Origin: Olleya sp. YS | GTDB taxonomy: Bacteria > Bacteroidota > Bacteroidia > Flavobacteriales > Flavobacteriaceae | Length of the DNA: 64,000 nt | Reading direction: 5' to 3' | Assembly: GCF_029760915.1 (NCBI RefSeq) | Contig: NZ_CP121685.1 | Location: 1 to 64,000, forward strand | Shown: positions 50,254 through 59,664 of the stretch, piece after piece | Numbering within the stretch: the stretch's first letter is position 1 | Layout of the letters: the number at the start of each line of letters is the position of its first letter | Program-made: the position numbers and the translations under genes | The notes under the pieces: generated by a model | Database searches by the model: none | What the model saw: only the letters and a program-made list of their open reading frames with translations | What the model was told of the DNA's origin: nothing

Positions 50254-51284
50254 TATTGTTGTTTGGTTTTAAACTGGTTGTAAATTTCTAAAAAATAAGG
50301 TTCTCTACGTAATGTATTTAACCACAAGTCTCTATTAGAGGTTTGTAAATTTTCAAATGCGACTTCTGTTAATGAATTATGAAATTCTAAAATTTGCTCT
50401 GCAATGGGCACATTACCCTTCTCTTCTATGATTAAACAATGTTTAGACCAATCTATTTTAGTAGATAAAGGTAAACGACAATCTGTATTTATTAAAATCG
50501 GGATACGTCCTACTGCTAAGGTCTCGTAAAAACGTACTGAAAAATTACCGACACCTCTTAAACAAAAAGTATAAGCATTATTAAACATATTGTCGTAAAA
50601 CTGTTTTGAACTTTCCTTTTGGGTTAATTCAGTTTGTAAACCTGCTCTATATTGGTGACGTAAAATAAACTGCGTATTTAATTGGTCATTAACTGCTAAT
50701 TGGCTTAGATACTTAGCGCGTTTTATACTAGATGGATAAAACGCTTGGTTATCGGCTAGAATAAGATTAAATAATCTTTTAACTTGATATTTAATATGAT
50801 TTGTTAATTCTTTGATATACTTTTTAAAACCAGATTGTGCATGACCAACAAATCCAATACTGGGTTGCTTTTCTTTTTTTAAAGCTGAAAAACCTTGTAG
50901 TAAAAAAGAGTCGTAAGGGTCATTAATAAAAGATGGTATTACAAACGTATTGTGGTCTAATTTGCTATCAAAACCACCTAATCTAAAGGTATAACTATTA
51001 GGTATGTAATTAGTAAACCCATAATCTCCAGCAGTGTATATCCAAATAGGTTTTTGATATTGTTTTGCTAAATTCAACAATGAAGATATTTCTTTTTTAT
51101 GCTTAAAAAAAACAGTATAATCTACAGGAAACACCACAATATCTGCATCTTCAATAGCATCTACCAATTGATATTTAGACAGCAAGGTGTCGTTTTCTTT
51201 AAACACCAAATCAAACAGTAACGGAAAGACTTGACGTCGATACGTTTCGGTTAAAAAATCGGTATTTGTATAGAGTTTAAGCAT
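50253..51284 (-). CDS. Exostosin-like glycosyltransferase (GT47-like)
   Basis: From the ATG at 51284 the protein has 343 residues. It resembles exostosin-domain proteins: DADIVVFPVDY near the start, then KKEKQPSIGFVGHAQSGFKKYIKELTN, and FCLRGVGNFSVRFYETLAVGRIPILINTDCRLPL, which is the typical C-terminal C-L-R-G-x-G-x-x-S-x-R-F/x-E motif. Exostosins make beta-linked chains in eukaryotes; bacterial homologues act in capsule and EPS loci. The in-frame start at 51359 overlaps the neighbour by 83 nt and is less likely; the ATG at 51284 overlaps by 8 nt. Confidence 0.85.
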   Translation of the reverse strand: MLKLYTNTDFLTETYRRQVFPLLFDLVFKENDTLLSKYQLVDAIEDADIVVFPVDYTVFFKHKKEISSLLNLAKQYQKPIWIYTAGDYGFTNYIPNSYTFRLGGFDSKLDHNTFVIPSFINDPYDSFLLQGFSALKKEKQPSIGFVGHAQSGFKKYIKELTNHIKYQVKRLFNLILADNQAFYPSSIKRAKYLSQLAVNDQLNTQFILRHQYRAGLQTELTQKESSKQFYDNMFNNAYTFCLRGVGNFSVRFYETLAVGRIPILINTDCRLPLSTKIDWSKHCLIIEEKGNVPIAEQILEFHNSLTEVAFENLQTSNRDLWLNTLRREPYFLEIYNQFKTKQQ

Positions 51285-52833
51285 GGTGTTTAGATTGGAG
51301 TTTGGCACTCCAAAATTGGCTACATTTCCATTGTTTTTTATACTGCTTAATATAAGCAAATGGATTTTTAGTTGAACTATGTTTAAAACTGCGTAATCCT
51401 AATAACAATTTGTAACCTAATAATTGGTGTTTTGTAAAATAAGTTTCGTTTAACAACATGATGGTTGGAGATGGTTTAGGCTTGACGACATCATCAGCCC
51501 AAAGCTGTTTGACTTTGGTACGATAACCACCAATTGGTGCTTTTAAATGCGTGATTTTAATATCTGCAAAATACACCACATCTTCGCCCAAATGTCTTAA
51601 TTGCATACCAAAATCATTGTCTTCGCCATAATTAAATTCGTAATTCATGTTAAACTTAACTTGCTTGATTAGACTAGATTTAACGATGCTATTCCCTGCT
51701 CCGAAAATACTAGTTTGTGCGGTTTTTAAATAGGTTTGCGTTTCGTTAGGTTGTAAATATACCGTTGTACCTACCTGTACACCATATTGCTCGATATGAT
51801 TAAATAGCGTTTTAATTAGATTAGTTTCCAATCTATTATCATCATCACCTAAAAAGGTCCATTCGCTTTCAACTTGTGATAAAGCTAAATTACGTGCATT
51901 ACAAACTCCAGATTGATGGGTAAAAGTATGTTTGATATTGAAAGGCCAATCTTGAGTGGTTAAATAATTTAATTCTGAAACAGAATCGTCAAGTGGATTT
52001 TGCTCGACAATAATGACGTTTTTTGGTAAAATAGTCTGAGCGGATAAATCTTTTAAAACATCATACAAATATTGCTTTCTACCTATGGTTGGAATAATAA
52101 CATCGATGTCTTTATTATTGATGACTTTTTTAGAGGATTGAATAGAAATTTGATCCAGATTAAAGTGAGTTGATAACTGTTTATAAAACAAACTTTTCAG
52201 CAACGGAAAAAAAGTAAATTTTCTCTCATAAATCAAATAACATGCGCTTAAGAAAAATATCCAAACCCATTTATAGTGTTGCTTGACAAACTTAAATAAG
52301 GTGTCAGTTGACGCTTGTTTTGTTTCAGTTTTTACTGAAGTGTTTGGTAGCAATAATCTAGGTTCAGAATAACAAAACAACCCTTCTACCATAGCACGTT
52401 TAGCTAAAGAATTGAAAAAATAGTCAAAGCATTCTAAAAAATTTAAATCCTCTTTTAAATGAGTTAAAACCGAAGCATGTATACCTCCAACATGGCTACT
52501 CATAAACCAGGTTGGGAAAGTCACACTCTTATTTATTTTTAAGAAGTAAGAGCGTTCAACATACCCTATTTGTTTAGGTAGATAATCTGTTTCTGACAAG
52601 TTATAACTTGCTAGTACACGTTGATGGTGAAAAATTTTTGAAAAGTCATCAATATTTAAATGGTCTAAATACTGTTGTTCACACCAAATAATCAATTCAT
52701 CTGTGTTAGTTTGAGCAATTTTTTCAAGGGTTTTAGTTATTGTCTCTCCAATACCAAATCCATCAGTAATGGGTTGCTGTTTAGCATCCAATACTTGAGT
52801 TAATTTGCTATGTTGATGTACTAATATAATCAC
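51277..52833 (-). CDS. GT2 glycosyltransferase with a 240-residue N-terminal extension
   Basis: The 518-residue protein has a GT2 domain in its second half (about 243-430): DIDVIIPTIGRKQYLYDVLKDLSAQTILPKNVIIVEQNP, WTFLGDDDNRLETNLIKTL and FNYGEDNDFGMQLRHLG. The N-terminal region (about 1-200) is mixed alpha/beta with no motif I recognise, and a hydrophobic stretch WVWIFFLSACYLIYE near 192-206 may anchor it. It could be a bifunctional transferase or a regulatory domain. It overlaps the downstream exostosin-like gene by 8 nt and the upstream gene by 4 nt. Confidence 0.85.
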   Translation of the reverse strand: MIILVHQHSKLTQVLDAKQQPITDGFGIGETITKTLEKIAQTNTDELIIWCEQQYLDHLNIDDFSKIFHHQRVLASYNLSETDYLPKQIGYVERSYFLKINKSVTFPTWFMSSHVGGIHASVLTHLKEDLNFLECFDYFFNSLAKRAMVEGLFCYSEPRLLLPNTSVKTETKQASTDTLFKFVKQHYKWVWIFFLSACYLIYERKFTFFPLLKSLFYKQLSTHFNLDQISIQSSKKVINNKDIDVIIPTIGRKQYLYDVLKDLSAQTILPKNVIIVEQNPLDDSVSELNYLTTQDWPFNIKHTFTHQSGVCNARNLALSQVESEWTFLGDDDNRLETNLIKTLFNHIEQYGVQVGTTVYLQPNETQTYLKTAQTSIFGAGNSIVKSSLIKQVKFNMNYEFNYGEDNDFGMQLRHLGEDVVYFADIKITHLKAPIGGYRTKVKQLWADDVVKPKPSPTIMLLNETYFTKHQLLGYKLLLGLRSFKHSSTKNPFAYIKQYKKQWKCSQFWSAKLQSKHHA

Positions 52834-53786
52834 GTTTCTAAAACTTGAAATTCAGTGTTTCCGATAATAGCTGCATATTTAGAAAAGCTACTATTATACA
52901 TTGGTTTCACATTTAAAAAATAAACTTTCTCACTATTAGCAATCATAAAAAAGTCGATTAATGTTTTTAAATGCCCATCTAACTGAGAACTCTTTGAAAA
53001 ATTATCCATGTGAAACGGATTGCCTTCAACAACTTTAATAGCTGTATTTTGCTTAATGTAATTAACAAAATTAATACTATCCGAAAACACATAAGCACTT
53101 TTATTACTTTCTGCCTTAACGCGATTAATGATTGCTAATAGCTGCTTGCTCAATTGTTCTTGTTGGGTTACTGAAAGCACTTTGTGAGTTGTATCTTCAA
53201 AATCTCCCATAAGCGTTGTAAATCTGGAATGAAATGCAATGTAAGGTTCAGAAGTCATTTCATTAAGCTTTTCTTCTAATAATTCACTCTTTTTAAATAA
53301 TGCATTAAAATCGGCTCGCCATTTTTGTTCTAGATCTTGGGTATCTAATTCTGGAAACGTAGCTTTAGAATAATCAATATTAGCATATACATAAAAGGTA
53401 TTTGCTTTAGATTTTTTTATTGTTTGTAATGGGATAGCAGTAAAATTATTAACTAAATACAAACATTTAGATTGGGTTGGATGCCAAGTCAAATTTCTTC
53501 TTTTTAACTCCCAATCTACTTCATTTGGTTCTAAAAAAGTAGAGAGTGTAAATGGGTTATCAAATAAAATTTTGAAATCGTAACCCAATTGCTCAGCGAT
53601 TTGATAAAAGGATACGATACCTTTTAAACGATCGACCAATCCACCATGAGTAAACAAACCATCAAAACAGACAACTATTTGCTTTTGTTTAGGTTGCTTC
53701 AAACTAAAGTATTTTAAGTAATGAAAAAACAACATTTGCTTTTTCTTTTTTTTACTTAAAAATTGCTTTAACTTTTTAAAAGTCAT
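52830..53786 (-). CDS. O-fucosyltransferase-like GT-B protein (putative)
   Basis: The 318-residue protein is basic at its start. The strings FDGLFTHGGLVDRLKGIVSFYQIAEQLGYDFKILFDNPF and EPYIAFHSRFTTLMGDFED resemble the G-x-x-D-R-L/x-G entry loop and the H-x-R motif of fucosyltransferases of the NodZ/O-FucT superfamily. YVFSDSINFVNYI could be the donor-side segment. If so, it may transfer L-fucose or a related deoxysugar from a GDP-sugar made by the gmd-fcl genes of the same locus. This is a weak-motif inference. Confidence 0.65.
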   Translation of the reverse strand: MTFKKLKQFLSKKKKKQMLFFHYLKYFSLKQPKQKQIVVCFDGLFTHGGLVDRLKGIVSFYQIAEQLGYDFKILFDNPFTLSTFLEPNEVDWELKRRNLTWHPTQSKCLYLVNNFTAIPLQTIKKSKANTFYVYANIDYSKATFPELDTQDLEQKWRADFNALFKKSELLEEKLNEMTSEPYIAFHSRFTTLMGDFEDTTHKVLSVTQQEQLSKQLLAIINRVKAESNKSAYVFSDSINFVNYIKQNTAIKVVEGNPFHMDNFSKSSQLDGHLKTLIDFFMIANSEKVYFLNVKPMYNSSFSKYAAIIGNTEFQVLET

Positions 53787-53791
53787 TAGTA

Positions 53792-54943
53792 TTATTTTTT
53801 TGAAATAATAGATTGGTAGTATTCTATATTTTTATCTGCAATGGTATTGATATCAAAAGTAGACTCCACTTTTAGACGTGCTTGTTGTCCCATCTTTAAA
53901 CACAATGCTTTATCGTTGAAAAGTTGTACTATTTTTTCACTATAGGTATCTATATCTGAAGGATGCGCTAAATAACCATTTACGCCATCATCAATCAGCT
54001 CTTGTGCCCAACCAATACTAGTATTGACCACTGGTTTTTGTAATGCCATACTTTCAATCGTAACCATGCCTAGTGTCTCAGCTAAACTTGGAAATGTACA
54101 AACATGTGCTTGTTTAATTTGATTTTTAACTTCAGAATAGGGTATTTTTCCTAGATATTCAACGTTTAATTTCGCTTTGTCAGACAACACATTTTGCATT
54201 AAAGCGTAGGTAGAAGCAGCTCCAGTTTTTACATCTGGTGCATCACCACCAATTAATTTTAATTTGGCATTAGGTTCTACTTCAATGACTTTATTAAAGA
54301 TTTCTGCTAATTCTAAAACTCCTTTTTTTCTGATTATAGTTCCAATATATAGTATCGTCTTATCTTCATAAACATTTGGTGCATCATTATTAAAATGATC
54401 TAACTGTAAGCCATAATGTATGGTCTTAATGTTATTTCGGTGTAAACCGAAAATTTTAGCAGTTTCTTGACCTGCAAATGTAGTTGGTGCAATGTAAGCT
54501 TTGGCTTTGAGCAATGCAGATTTTTCAAATACAAAGTTTTTAAACTTCTGCTGTCTTTTATCTAGCTTACAGAAATACGCATCACTACCATGAAAACGAA
54601 TCACTAGTGGTGCTTTTAAATTCATAAACGCAGTAATACCTGTCCAATCTGGAGCTTCCAGAATATTAATATTCTCTTTAACTACGACTGTATTAATATA
54701 GTTTTGCAAGTGCTTTCTATAGAAATACCATGTTAAAAATGAAAACTTTTTCTTTGCAATTAAATGAATCCTTACGCCTTTATCATTAATGATTTCATCT
54801 TTATTTTGGTGATAAACAAAAACAGTAACTTGTTCTCCTTTATTAACTAAAGTAACAGCTAAATTTTTGATACTTGTCGCTATTCCTGCTGCGTGAGAGA
54901 CTTTAGGATGTGGATATTCTGATGTGATTAAACCTATGTGCAT
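53792..54943 (-). CDS. Glycosyltransferase, GT4 family
   Basis: The 383-residue GT-B enzyme has MHIGLITSEYPHPKVSHAAGIATSIKNLAVTLVNKGEQVTVF at the N-terminus and TFPSLAETLGMVTIESMALQKPVVNTSIGWAQELIDDGVNGYLA in the donor site. The middle ILYIGTIIRKKGVLELAEIFNKVI is standard GT4. Donor and linkage are unknown. The ATG overlaps the upstream gene's stop by one base. Confidence 0.95.
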   Translation of the reverse strand: MHIGLITSEYPHPKVSHAAGIATSIKNLAVTLVNKGEQVTVFVYHQNKDEIINDKGVRIHLIAKKKFSFLTWYFYRKHLQNYINTVVVKENINILEAPDWTGITAFMNLKAPLVIRFHGSDAYFCKLDKRQQKFKNFVFEKSALLKAKAYIAPTTFAGQETAKIFGLHRNNIKTIHYGLQLDHFNNDAPNVYEDKTILYIGTIIRKKGVLELAEIFNKVIEVEPNAKLKLIGGDAPDVKTGAASTYALMQNVLSDKAKLNVEYLGKIPYSEVKNQIKQAHVCTFPSLAETLGMVTIESMALQKPVVNTSIGWAQELIDDGVNGYLAHPSDIDTYSEKIVQLFNDKALCLKMGQQARLKVESTFDINTIADKNIEYYQSIISKK

Positions 54944-56334
54944 TAAACTAGGTTTTTAATAGTGTTCCAAATAGTCTCTGATGCTTTTGTTGGCGTTTTA
55001 CCGACTACAATCTCATACCATAGTTTACCTTGTTCTACATTAGAAAGTTGCCCATCTAAAATTTGTTTTACTATACCTTCTAAATCATTTTTATTGGTAC
55101 AAAACACAGCTGCTTCTTGACTTGGCATACTTCTAAAGTGTACATACTTATAATTCTGTCCAATATCTCTAATACCGTTTTTAAGTTGTGGTTGCTCATA
55201 ATTATAATAAATACAAGCTTTATCATGAACCACAAAATCAAATACTGTCGAAGAACACACGTTGGTTACAAACTCAGAATGCTCGCACACATTATAAAGC
55301 ATTTTAAAGTCTTCTTTTGCAGGTAACACTTGATTCCATTGGTCACCAACTTGCTTCCAAATAGGATCTAACACTTCAATGATATCTTTATTTTCTTCTA
55401 TTACAGCGTCATAACGCGTTGTAAAATCTACTGGACATTTTCTATAGATAATGCCTAAGTTTTCGCCTTTACTATTTAAACTTCTAACAGCATTGGCTAA
55501 GTCTTCAAGATAGTATTGATCTAAAGGTGACGTGGTTTCGTCATCACCAGAATAGCAAATGTATTTTTTGTTGATATCTAAATTATATTGCTTAAAAAAG
55601 TCTTCTCGACTTAATTTTAAACTGGTGTCATAATGTGGTTCAAACTGTGGTGTACCTGTCACAAAGACTTGTTGTTCTTTTACAAAAGGGTAGTATTTTA
55701 ATACTTCCTCTTTCATTAAATCACTCCAAACACAATAATAATCTGTCTCAACCACTTGCATGGCTTTAGGTACATTATCCCAAGAATAGACAAATGCTAC
55801 TGTTGGAATGCCCAAATCTTGAGCTGCTAATAGCGCACTAATAGATTGTGTGGCACGCTGTGTAGTACAAAAAATTAAATCTGGTTTATGTTCTTCTAAT
55901 TGTGCTTTACAATAGGCATATTTTGGGTTTTTACGCTCTAAATCGTTTATTTTTTGACGGATTTTTTCAACGCCTTTCTCTGAAGAATATAAACCAATTA
56001 ATAATTTAGTATATAAACTTTTAAGCGTATTTTTTAATCCTTTGTAATTAAACGGAAATTTATAAGTCGGATAGACCTCATCATTAAACTTATCTCGCGA
56101 CACATTTAATTCTGCTCTTTTACGAGCACGAGAATAAATTGGAGTTAATGGATGAATTTGATGGTTTTCGATTTTAACTTCATTAAAACCTAGATTATCT
56201 TTTAAAGAAAATACTGTATTATTCCAATAGGTAATATCAAAACCCATTTGCTCACCTATAGCTTTAAAATTGGTAAAAGCAAAGTTTCTAAGACCAACTC
56301 CATCAGGAAAAAAGACAAATACTTTTTTTTTCAT
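54943..56334 (-). CDS. GT-B-like surface-glycan protein of unknown specificity
   Basis: The 463-residue protein is not assigned to a family with confidence. It has two Rossmann-like halves: KPDLIFCTTQRATQSISALLAAQDLGIPTVAFVYSWDNVPKA in the middle and VFVTGTPQFEPHYDTSLKLSREDFFKQYN before the second half. C-terminal segments such as FVTNVCSSTVFDFVVHDKACIYYNYEQPQ resemble the CDP-glycerol/Gtr-B type donor region. A glycosyl- or glycerophosphotransferase role is possible. There is no membrane helix. It is 15 nt behind the nonulosonate synthase gene. Confidence 0.7.
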   Translation of the reverse strand: MKKKVFVFFPDGVGLRNFAFTNFKAIGEQMGFDITYWNNTVFSLKDNLGFNEVKIENHQIHPLTPIYSRARKRAELNVSRDKFNDEVYPTYKFPFNYKGLKNTLKSLYTKLLIGLYSSEKGVEKIRQKINDLERKNPKYAYCKAQLEEHKPDLIFCTTQRATQSISALLAAQDLGIPTVAFVYSWDNVPKAMQVVETDYYCVWSDLMKEEVLKYYPFVKEQQVFVTGTPQFEPHYDTSLKLSREDFFKQYNLDINKKYICYSGDDETTSPLDQYYLEDLANAVRSLNSKGENLGIIYRKCPVDFTTRYDAVIEENKDIIEVLDPIWKQVGDQWNQVLPAKEDFKMLYNVCEHSEFVTNVCSSTVFDFVVHDKACIYYNYEQPQLKNGIRDIGQNYKYVHFRSMPSQEAAVFCTNKNDLEGIVKQILDGQLSNVEQGKLWYEIVVGKTPTKASETIWNTIKNLV

Positions 56335-56349
56335 ATGTAAAATAGAAAA

Positions 56350-57225
56350 TTAGCCTTTTTGATTTTTCAATTTATCGCGTTGTACTTGCTCAATTGGTAA
56401 AATATCTTGGCTTTTAAAAGCTAAAGCTTTATGAACCGCTTTTAAATCTCTTGATAGTTTACGCATTCCGATAGGCTCTAAAGAGGCTGCATGATCTGTG
56501 CCTTTCCATGTTCTATCTAACGTATAATGACGCTCAACAATATTTGCTCCTAGCGTATATGCTGCAACATCTACTGCAATACCTAGATGATGTCCAGAAA
56601 AACCAATATGCTTGACTTCGTTACCATATTTTTTAATCAATAAATTGATATCTAATAAACACACATCTTCAAATGGTACTGGATAACCAGAGGTGCAATT
56701 GTACAATACTAAATCTTTATTTCTGTTGTGTTTTTTGAAAAGCTCTACCAAATCCTCAATTTCATCTTTAGTAGTCATTCCTGTAGAGATATGAAGTTCT
56801 CCTTTATAATTCTCACACAACCACTCTAACATCTTAACATTATTGTTACATGCTGAAGGTATTTTAATAAACTTAGGGTTTAAAGACGCTATTTCTTTTG
56901 CAGAAGTCACATCCCAAACAGAGGTTGAATAATCGATACCTATTGCTTCACAAAAGTCTTTTAACTCTTGATGTTGGGTTACATCAAACTCTAAATACTC
57001 GCGATGTTCACCATAAGTATCTCCATAAGAATTAGATGGGTTAGGATGTGGACTATTGTACTGCTCCTCTGTCAATAACTCTTTATTGTGACGCTTCTGA
57101 AACTTGACAGCATCTACATTACAGAATATTTTAGCCATTTGAATTAATTCTTTGGCTATTTGCATATCACCTTTGTGGTTGCAACCAATTTCGGCAATGA
57201 TGTAAGGTGTTTTGTAAGTATTCAT
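56350..57225 (-). CDS. NeuB-family nonulosonate (sialic acid-like) synthase without SAF domain
   Basis: NeuB-type enzymes condense a hexose/hexosamine or its 6-phosphate with phosphoenolpyruvate. The 291-residue protein has the TIM barrel with YIIAEIGCNHKGDMQIAKELIQMA, DAVKFQKRHN, STGMTTKDEIEDLVELFKKH and VERHYTLDRTWKGTDHAASLEP. It stops soon after the barrel, so the C-terminal SAF (antifreeze-like) domain of about 60 residues usual in NeuB is absent. Partner genes suggest a 9-phosphate product (see next gene). The exact sugar (Neu5Ac, KDN or other) is unproven. Confidence 0.9.
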   Translation of the reverse strand: MNTYKTPYIIAEIGCNHKGDMQIAKELIQMAKIFCNVDAVKFQKRHNKELLTEEQYNSPHPNPSNSYGDTYGEHREYLEFDVTQHQELKDFCEAIGIDYSTSVWDVTSAKEIASLNPKFIKIPSACNNNVKMLEWLCENYKGELHISTGMTTKDEIEDLVELFKKHNRNKDLVLYNCTSGYPVPFEDVCLLDINLLIKKYGNEVKHIGFSGHHLGIAVDVAAYTLGANIVERHYTLDRTWKGTDHAASLEPIGMRKLSRDLKAVHKALAFKSQDILPIEQVQRDKLKNQKG

Positions 57226-57234
57226 AGTTTAGGA

Positions 57235-58389
57235 CTAAAATCTTTTATTATAATTTTTCACAAACTGACAAGCTTCTCTAATCGCACCATTAGCAGAGTC
57301 TTTAGACAATACCACATCAGCGTTTGTTTTAATTTCTACCATAGCATTATTTGGTGCTAATGACCAACCAACACTAACTATATTGGCTAAATCGTTAACA
57401 TCATCACCAACATAAGCGATGTTACTTAGTTCTATATTTTGCTCTTTAGCTAATTTATTTATCAAAGTAAATTTATCTTTTACTCCTAAATAGACTTGCT
57501 CTATTTGAAGCTTTTGCATACGCTTAGCCACTAATTCTGAGTTTTCAGAGGTCATGATTACTACCTCAACATCGAACTGGCGTAAAATTTCTAATCCCAT
57601 TCCATCACGCATATCAAAACGTTTGGTATGTTCGCCATCCTTAGTGTAAGTAATACTTCCATCCGTAAAGACACCATCTACATCTAGTATTAAATGTGTG
57701 ATTTTTTGGGCTGATTTGGCACGTTTTTGACGTTCAATCAACAATTGCTCAACAACAATCCAATCGCTTTCGCTATCAATCTCTTGTAAACTATCCTCTG
57801 GCATTTTAACAATACCTATGGTATCGCCTAATCTATTTTTTTTGTTTTGAAGCACTTCCTTTTTACAAACATAAACTGCTCCGTTTTCTATTAATAATCC
57901 CTCAAAATCTTGACGTCTTGGACGTTGTAACGGATTATAATTTATAGGTGTTCCATCTTCTTTCCATAAAAAACGATGTGTGTTGACTACAGTTAAAGCA
58001 GAATCTTTTCCGTTTTCAACTTCTTGCAAACATTTATTAATATCGGAAGCTTTTGTAAAAGGCGAAGTCGCTTGTAATAAGCAAAACACGTCAAAATCAT
58101 AATTGATTTTTTTAGCTAGTTCAAGCATAGCACTTTCTGTAGACGCAGTGTCTGTAGCACTTTCGTCGCTTCTTAATAGTCCTTTAATTTTTGTGGTGTA
58201 ATGGTATTCTTTATTGATAAAATCGATGATAGATTGATCGTCAGTATAAACATAAACTTCATCTAGATTAGATTGAAATGCCTCACCCAAAACCCAAGTA
58301 AACAAGGGTCTACCGACCATTTTACGTTTGTTTTTATTGGGAATACCTTTAGAGCCTTTACGTAAAGGAATAAAACCGATTTTTTTCAT
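57235..58389 (-). CDS. CMP-nonulosonate cytidylyltransferase fused to KdsC-like HAD phosphatase
   Basis: The 384-residue protein has two domains. The N-terminal cytidylyltransferase (about 1-222) has FIPLRKGSKGIPNKNKR, VYTDDQSIIDF, DVFCLLQATSPFTKASDI and IENGAVYVCKKEVL. The C-terminal HAD domain (about 230-384) starts THLILDVDGVFTDGS with Asp236 and Asp238, and has VYLGVKDKFTLINKLA and VGDDVNDLANIVSVG. The same order of domains is known in vertebrate CMAS. The HAD domain probably dephosphorylates the 9-phosphate of the NeuB product; the other half activates it with CTP. Confidence 0.92.
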   Translation of the reverse strand: MKKIGFIPLRKGSKGIPNKNKRKMVGRPLFTWVLGEAFQSNLDEVYVYTDDQSIIDFINKEYHYTTKIKGLLRSDESATDTASTESAMLELAKKINYDFDVFCLLQATSPFTKASDINKCLQEVENGKDSALTVVNTHRFLWKEDGTPINYNPLQRPRRQDFEGLLIENGAVYVCKKEVLQNKKNRLGDTIGIVKMPEDSLQEIDSESDWIVVEQLLIERQKRAKSAQKITHLILDVDGVFTDGSITYTKDGEHTKRFDMRDGMGLEILRQFDVEVVIMTSENSELVAKRMQKLQIEQVYLGVKDKFTLINKLAKEQNIELSNIAYVGDDVNDLANIVSVGWSLAPNNAMVEIKTNADVVLSKDSANGAIREACQFVKNYNKRF

Positions 58390-58439
58390 TTAATATTAAA
58401 AGATTCGAATTCTTAATTTATCGCTAAAATACACTTTTT

Positions 58440-58471
58440 TTCGGATGAAAGTTAAGAAATTTCGGATAAAA
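58440..58471. repeat. Direct repeats TTCGGATRAAA spaced by two helical turns
   Basis: TTCGGATGAAA (58440-58450) and TTCGGATAAAA (58461-58471) lie 21 bp apart start to start, in the 105-nt gap before the nonulosonate genes. It is the largest gap inside the polysaccharide locus and may contain a promoter with a regulator site. A minus-strand TAACTTTC lies between them. Confidence 0.5.
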
Positions 58472-58494
58472 GGAGGATTAAAGATGATTTGAAA

Positions 58495-59664
58495 TTAAAA
58501 GTTTTTATTTGAAACTTCGTGTAAATATTCAATTTCAGTTTTTAATGGAATTTGGTGATTTCCTACAAACAATCCATTAGCGTCAAGATACTTAGCATTT
58601 GTCATCTCTCCGAAGACTTCATAATCAAAATATTTTAAGACTTCATTTTTAGTAAAATCTCCTGTAACTATGGGTCTACAATCAATATGATGCGCTGTTA
58701 ATACCTCAACTACATCCTTACGTTTAATGTTAGATTCTGGTTTAATGATTAAGCTAAATCCAAACCAGCTACTTTTATCTATATTTTTCTGAATATAAAA
58801 GTGTTTGTGATTTTTAAACAGATTAACAAAATACTCTGCATTTGCTCTTCTGTGTTTCAAAAAATCTGGAAGTTTTTTTAATTGCTCAACTCCTATAGCA
58901 CCACTCATTTCTACAGGACGCAAATTATAACCTGGTAATACAAAACGGAAAGACTCTGTAAACCAATCGTCCGATTTGTTTGATACTTTGTTTTCTTTTG
59001 GTAAATGCCTAGTCCAACCATGTGCTCTTAAACTAATTAACACGTGGTATAATTCTTCATCGTCTGTTGCAACCAAACCACCTTCCATAGTAGCCATATG
59101 ATGCGAAAAAAACGTTGAAAAAGTACCCATTAAACCAAAAGTACCAGCTTGCTTTCCTTTGTACTCTGCTCCCATAGACTCGCAATTATCTTCTAATAAA
59201 ATAATATCTGTTTTGTCTATGTATGATTTTATGATATCAAAATCGTTAGGGTTTCCCAATAAGTTAACTGCAAAAATCATTTTTGTCTTATCTGTAATTG
59301 CAGCTTTTAATTGATTTAAGTCAAAATTTAATGTATGTAAATCAACATCTACAAACTTTAATTTTAAACCGTATTGATATAATGGAAAATAAGTTGTAGA
59401 CCAAGATACTGCTGGTACAATGACTTCATCACCTTTTTTTAATTTAGGGTTTTTAGTATAAAACAATGCAGCTACAGCTAGTAAATTAGCTGAAGACCCA
59501 GAATTAACCATCACACAGTATTTGGAATCTATAAATGATGCAAATTCGGTTTCAAATTTAGCAACATGTTTACCCATAGTGTACATATCACTATCGATAA
59601 CCGTTTTAATAGCTTCAATTTCTTTATCATCCCAAGTGGATGTTGCTAATGGATATTTAGTCAT
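58495..59664 (-). CDS. GDP-4-keto-6-deoxymannose 3-dehydratase-like enzyme (ColD type)
   Basis: The 389-residue DegT/DnrJ-fold PLP protein has VNSGSSANLLAVAAL, PAVSWSTTYFPLYQYG and LLEDNCESMGAEYKGKQAGTFGLMGTFSTFF. Ordinary sugar aminotransferases have a Lys that binds PLP. Here the segment is FSHHMATMEGG, with His189 at the Lys position, as in ColD (FYSNHIATMEGG by memory) and RfbH. Such His enzymes remove the 3-hydroxyl of a 4-keto sugar. Next to gmd and an fcl-type gene, it fits the pathway to GDP-L-colitose. It overlaps the fcl-type gene by 8 nt. Confidence 0.85.
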   Translation of the reverse strand: MTKYPLATSTWDDKEIEAIKTVIDSDMYTMGKHVAKFETEFASFIDSKYCVMVNSGSSANLLAVAALFYTKNPKLKKGDEVIVPAVSWSTTYFPLYQYGLKLKFVDVDLHTLNFDLNQLKAAITDKTKMIFAVNLLGNPNDFDIIKSYIDKTDIILLEDNCESMGAEYKGKQAGTFGLMGTFSTFFSHHMATMEGGLVATDDEELYHVLISLRAHGWTRHLPKENKVSNKSDDWFTESFRFVLPGYNLRPVEMSGAIGVEQLKKLPDFLKHRRANAEYFVNLFKNHKHFYIQKNIDKSSWFGFSLIIKPESNIKRKDVVEVLTAHHIDCRPIVTGDFTKNEVLKYFDYEVFGEMTNAKYLDANGLFVGNHQIPLKTEIEYLHEVSNKNF

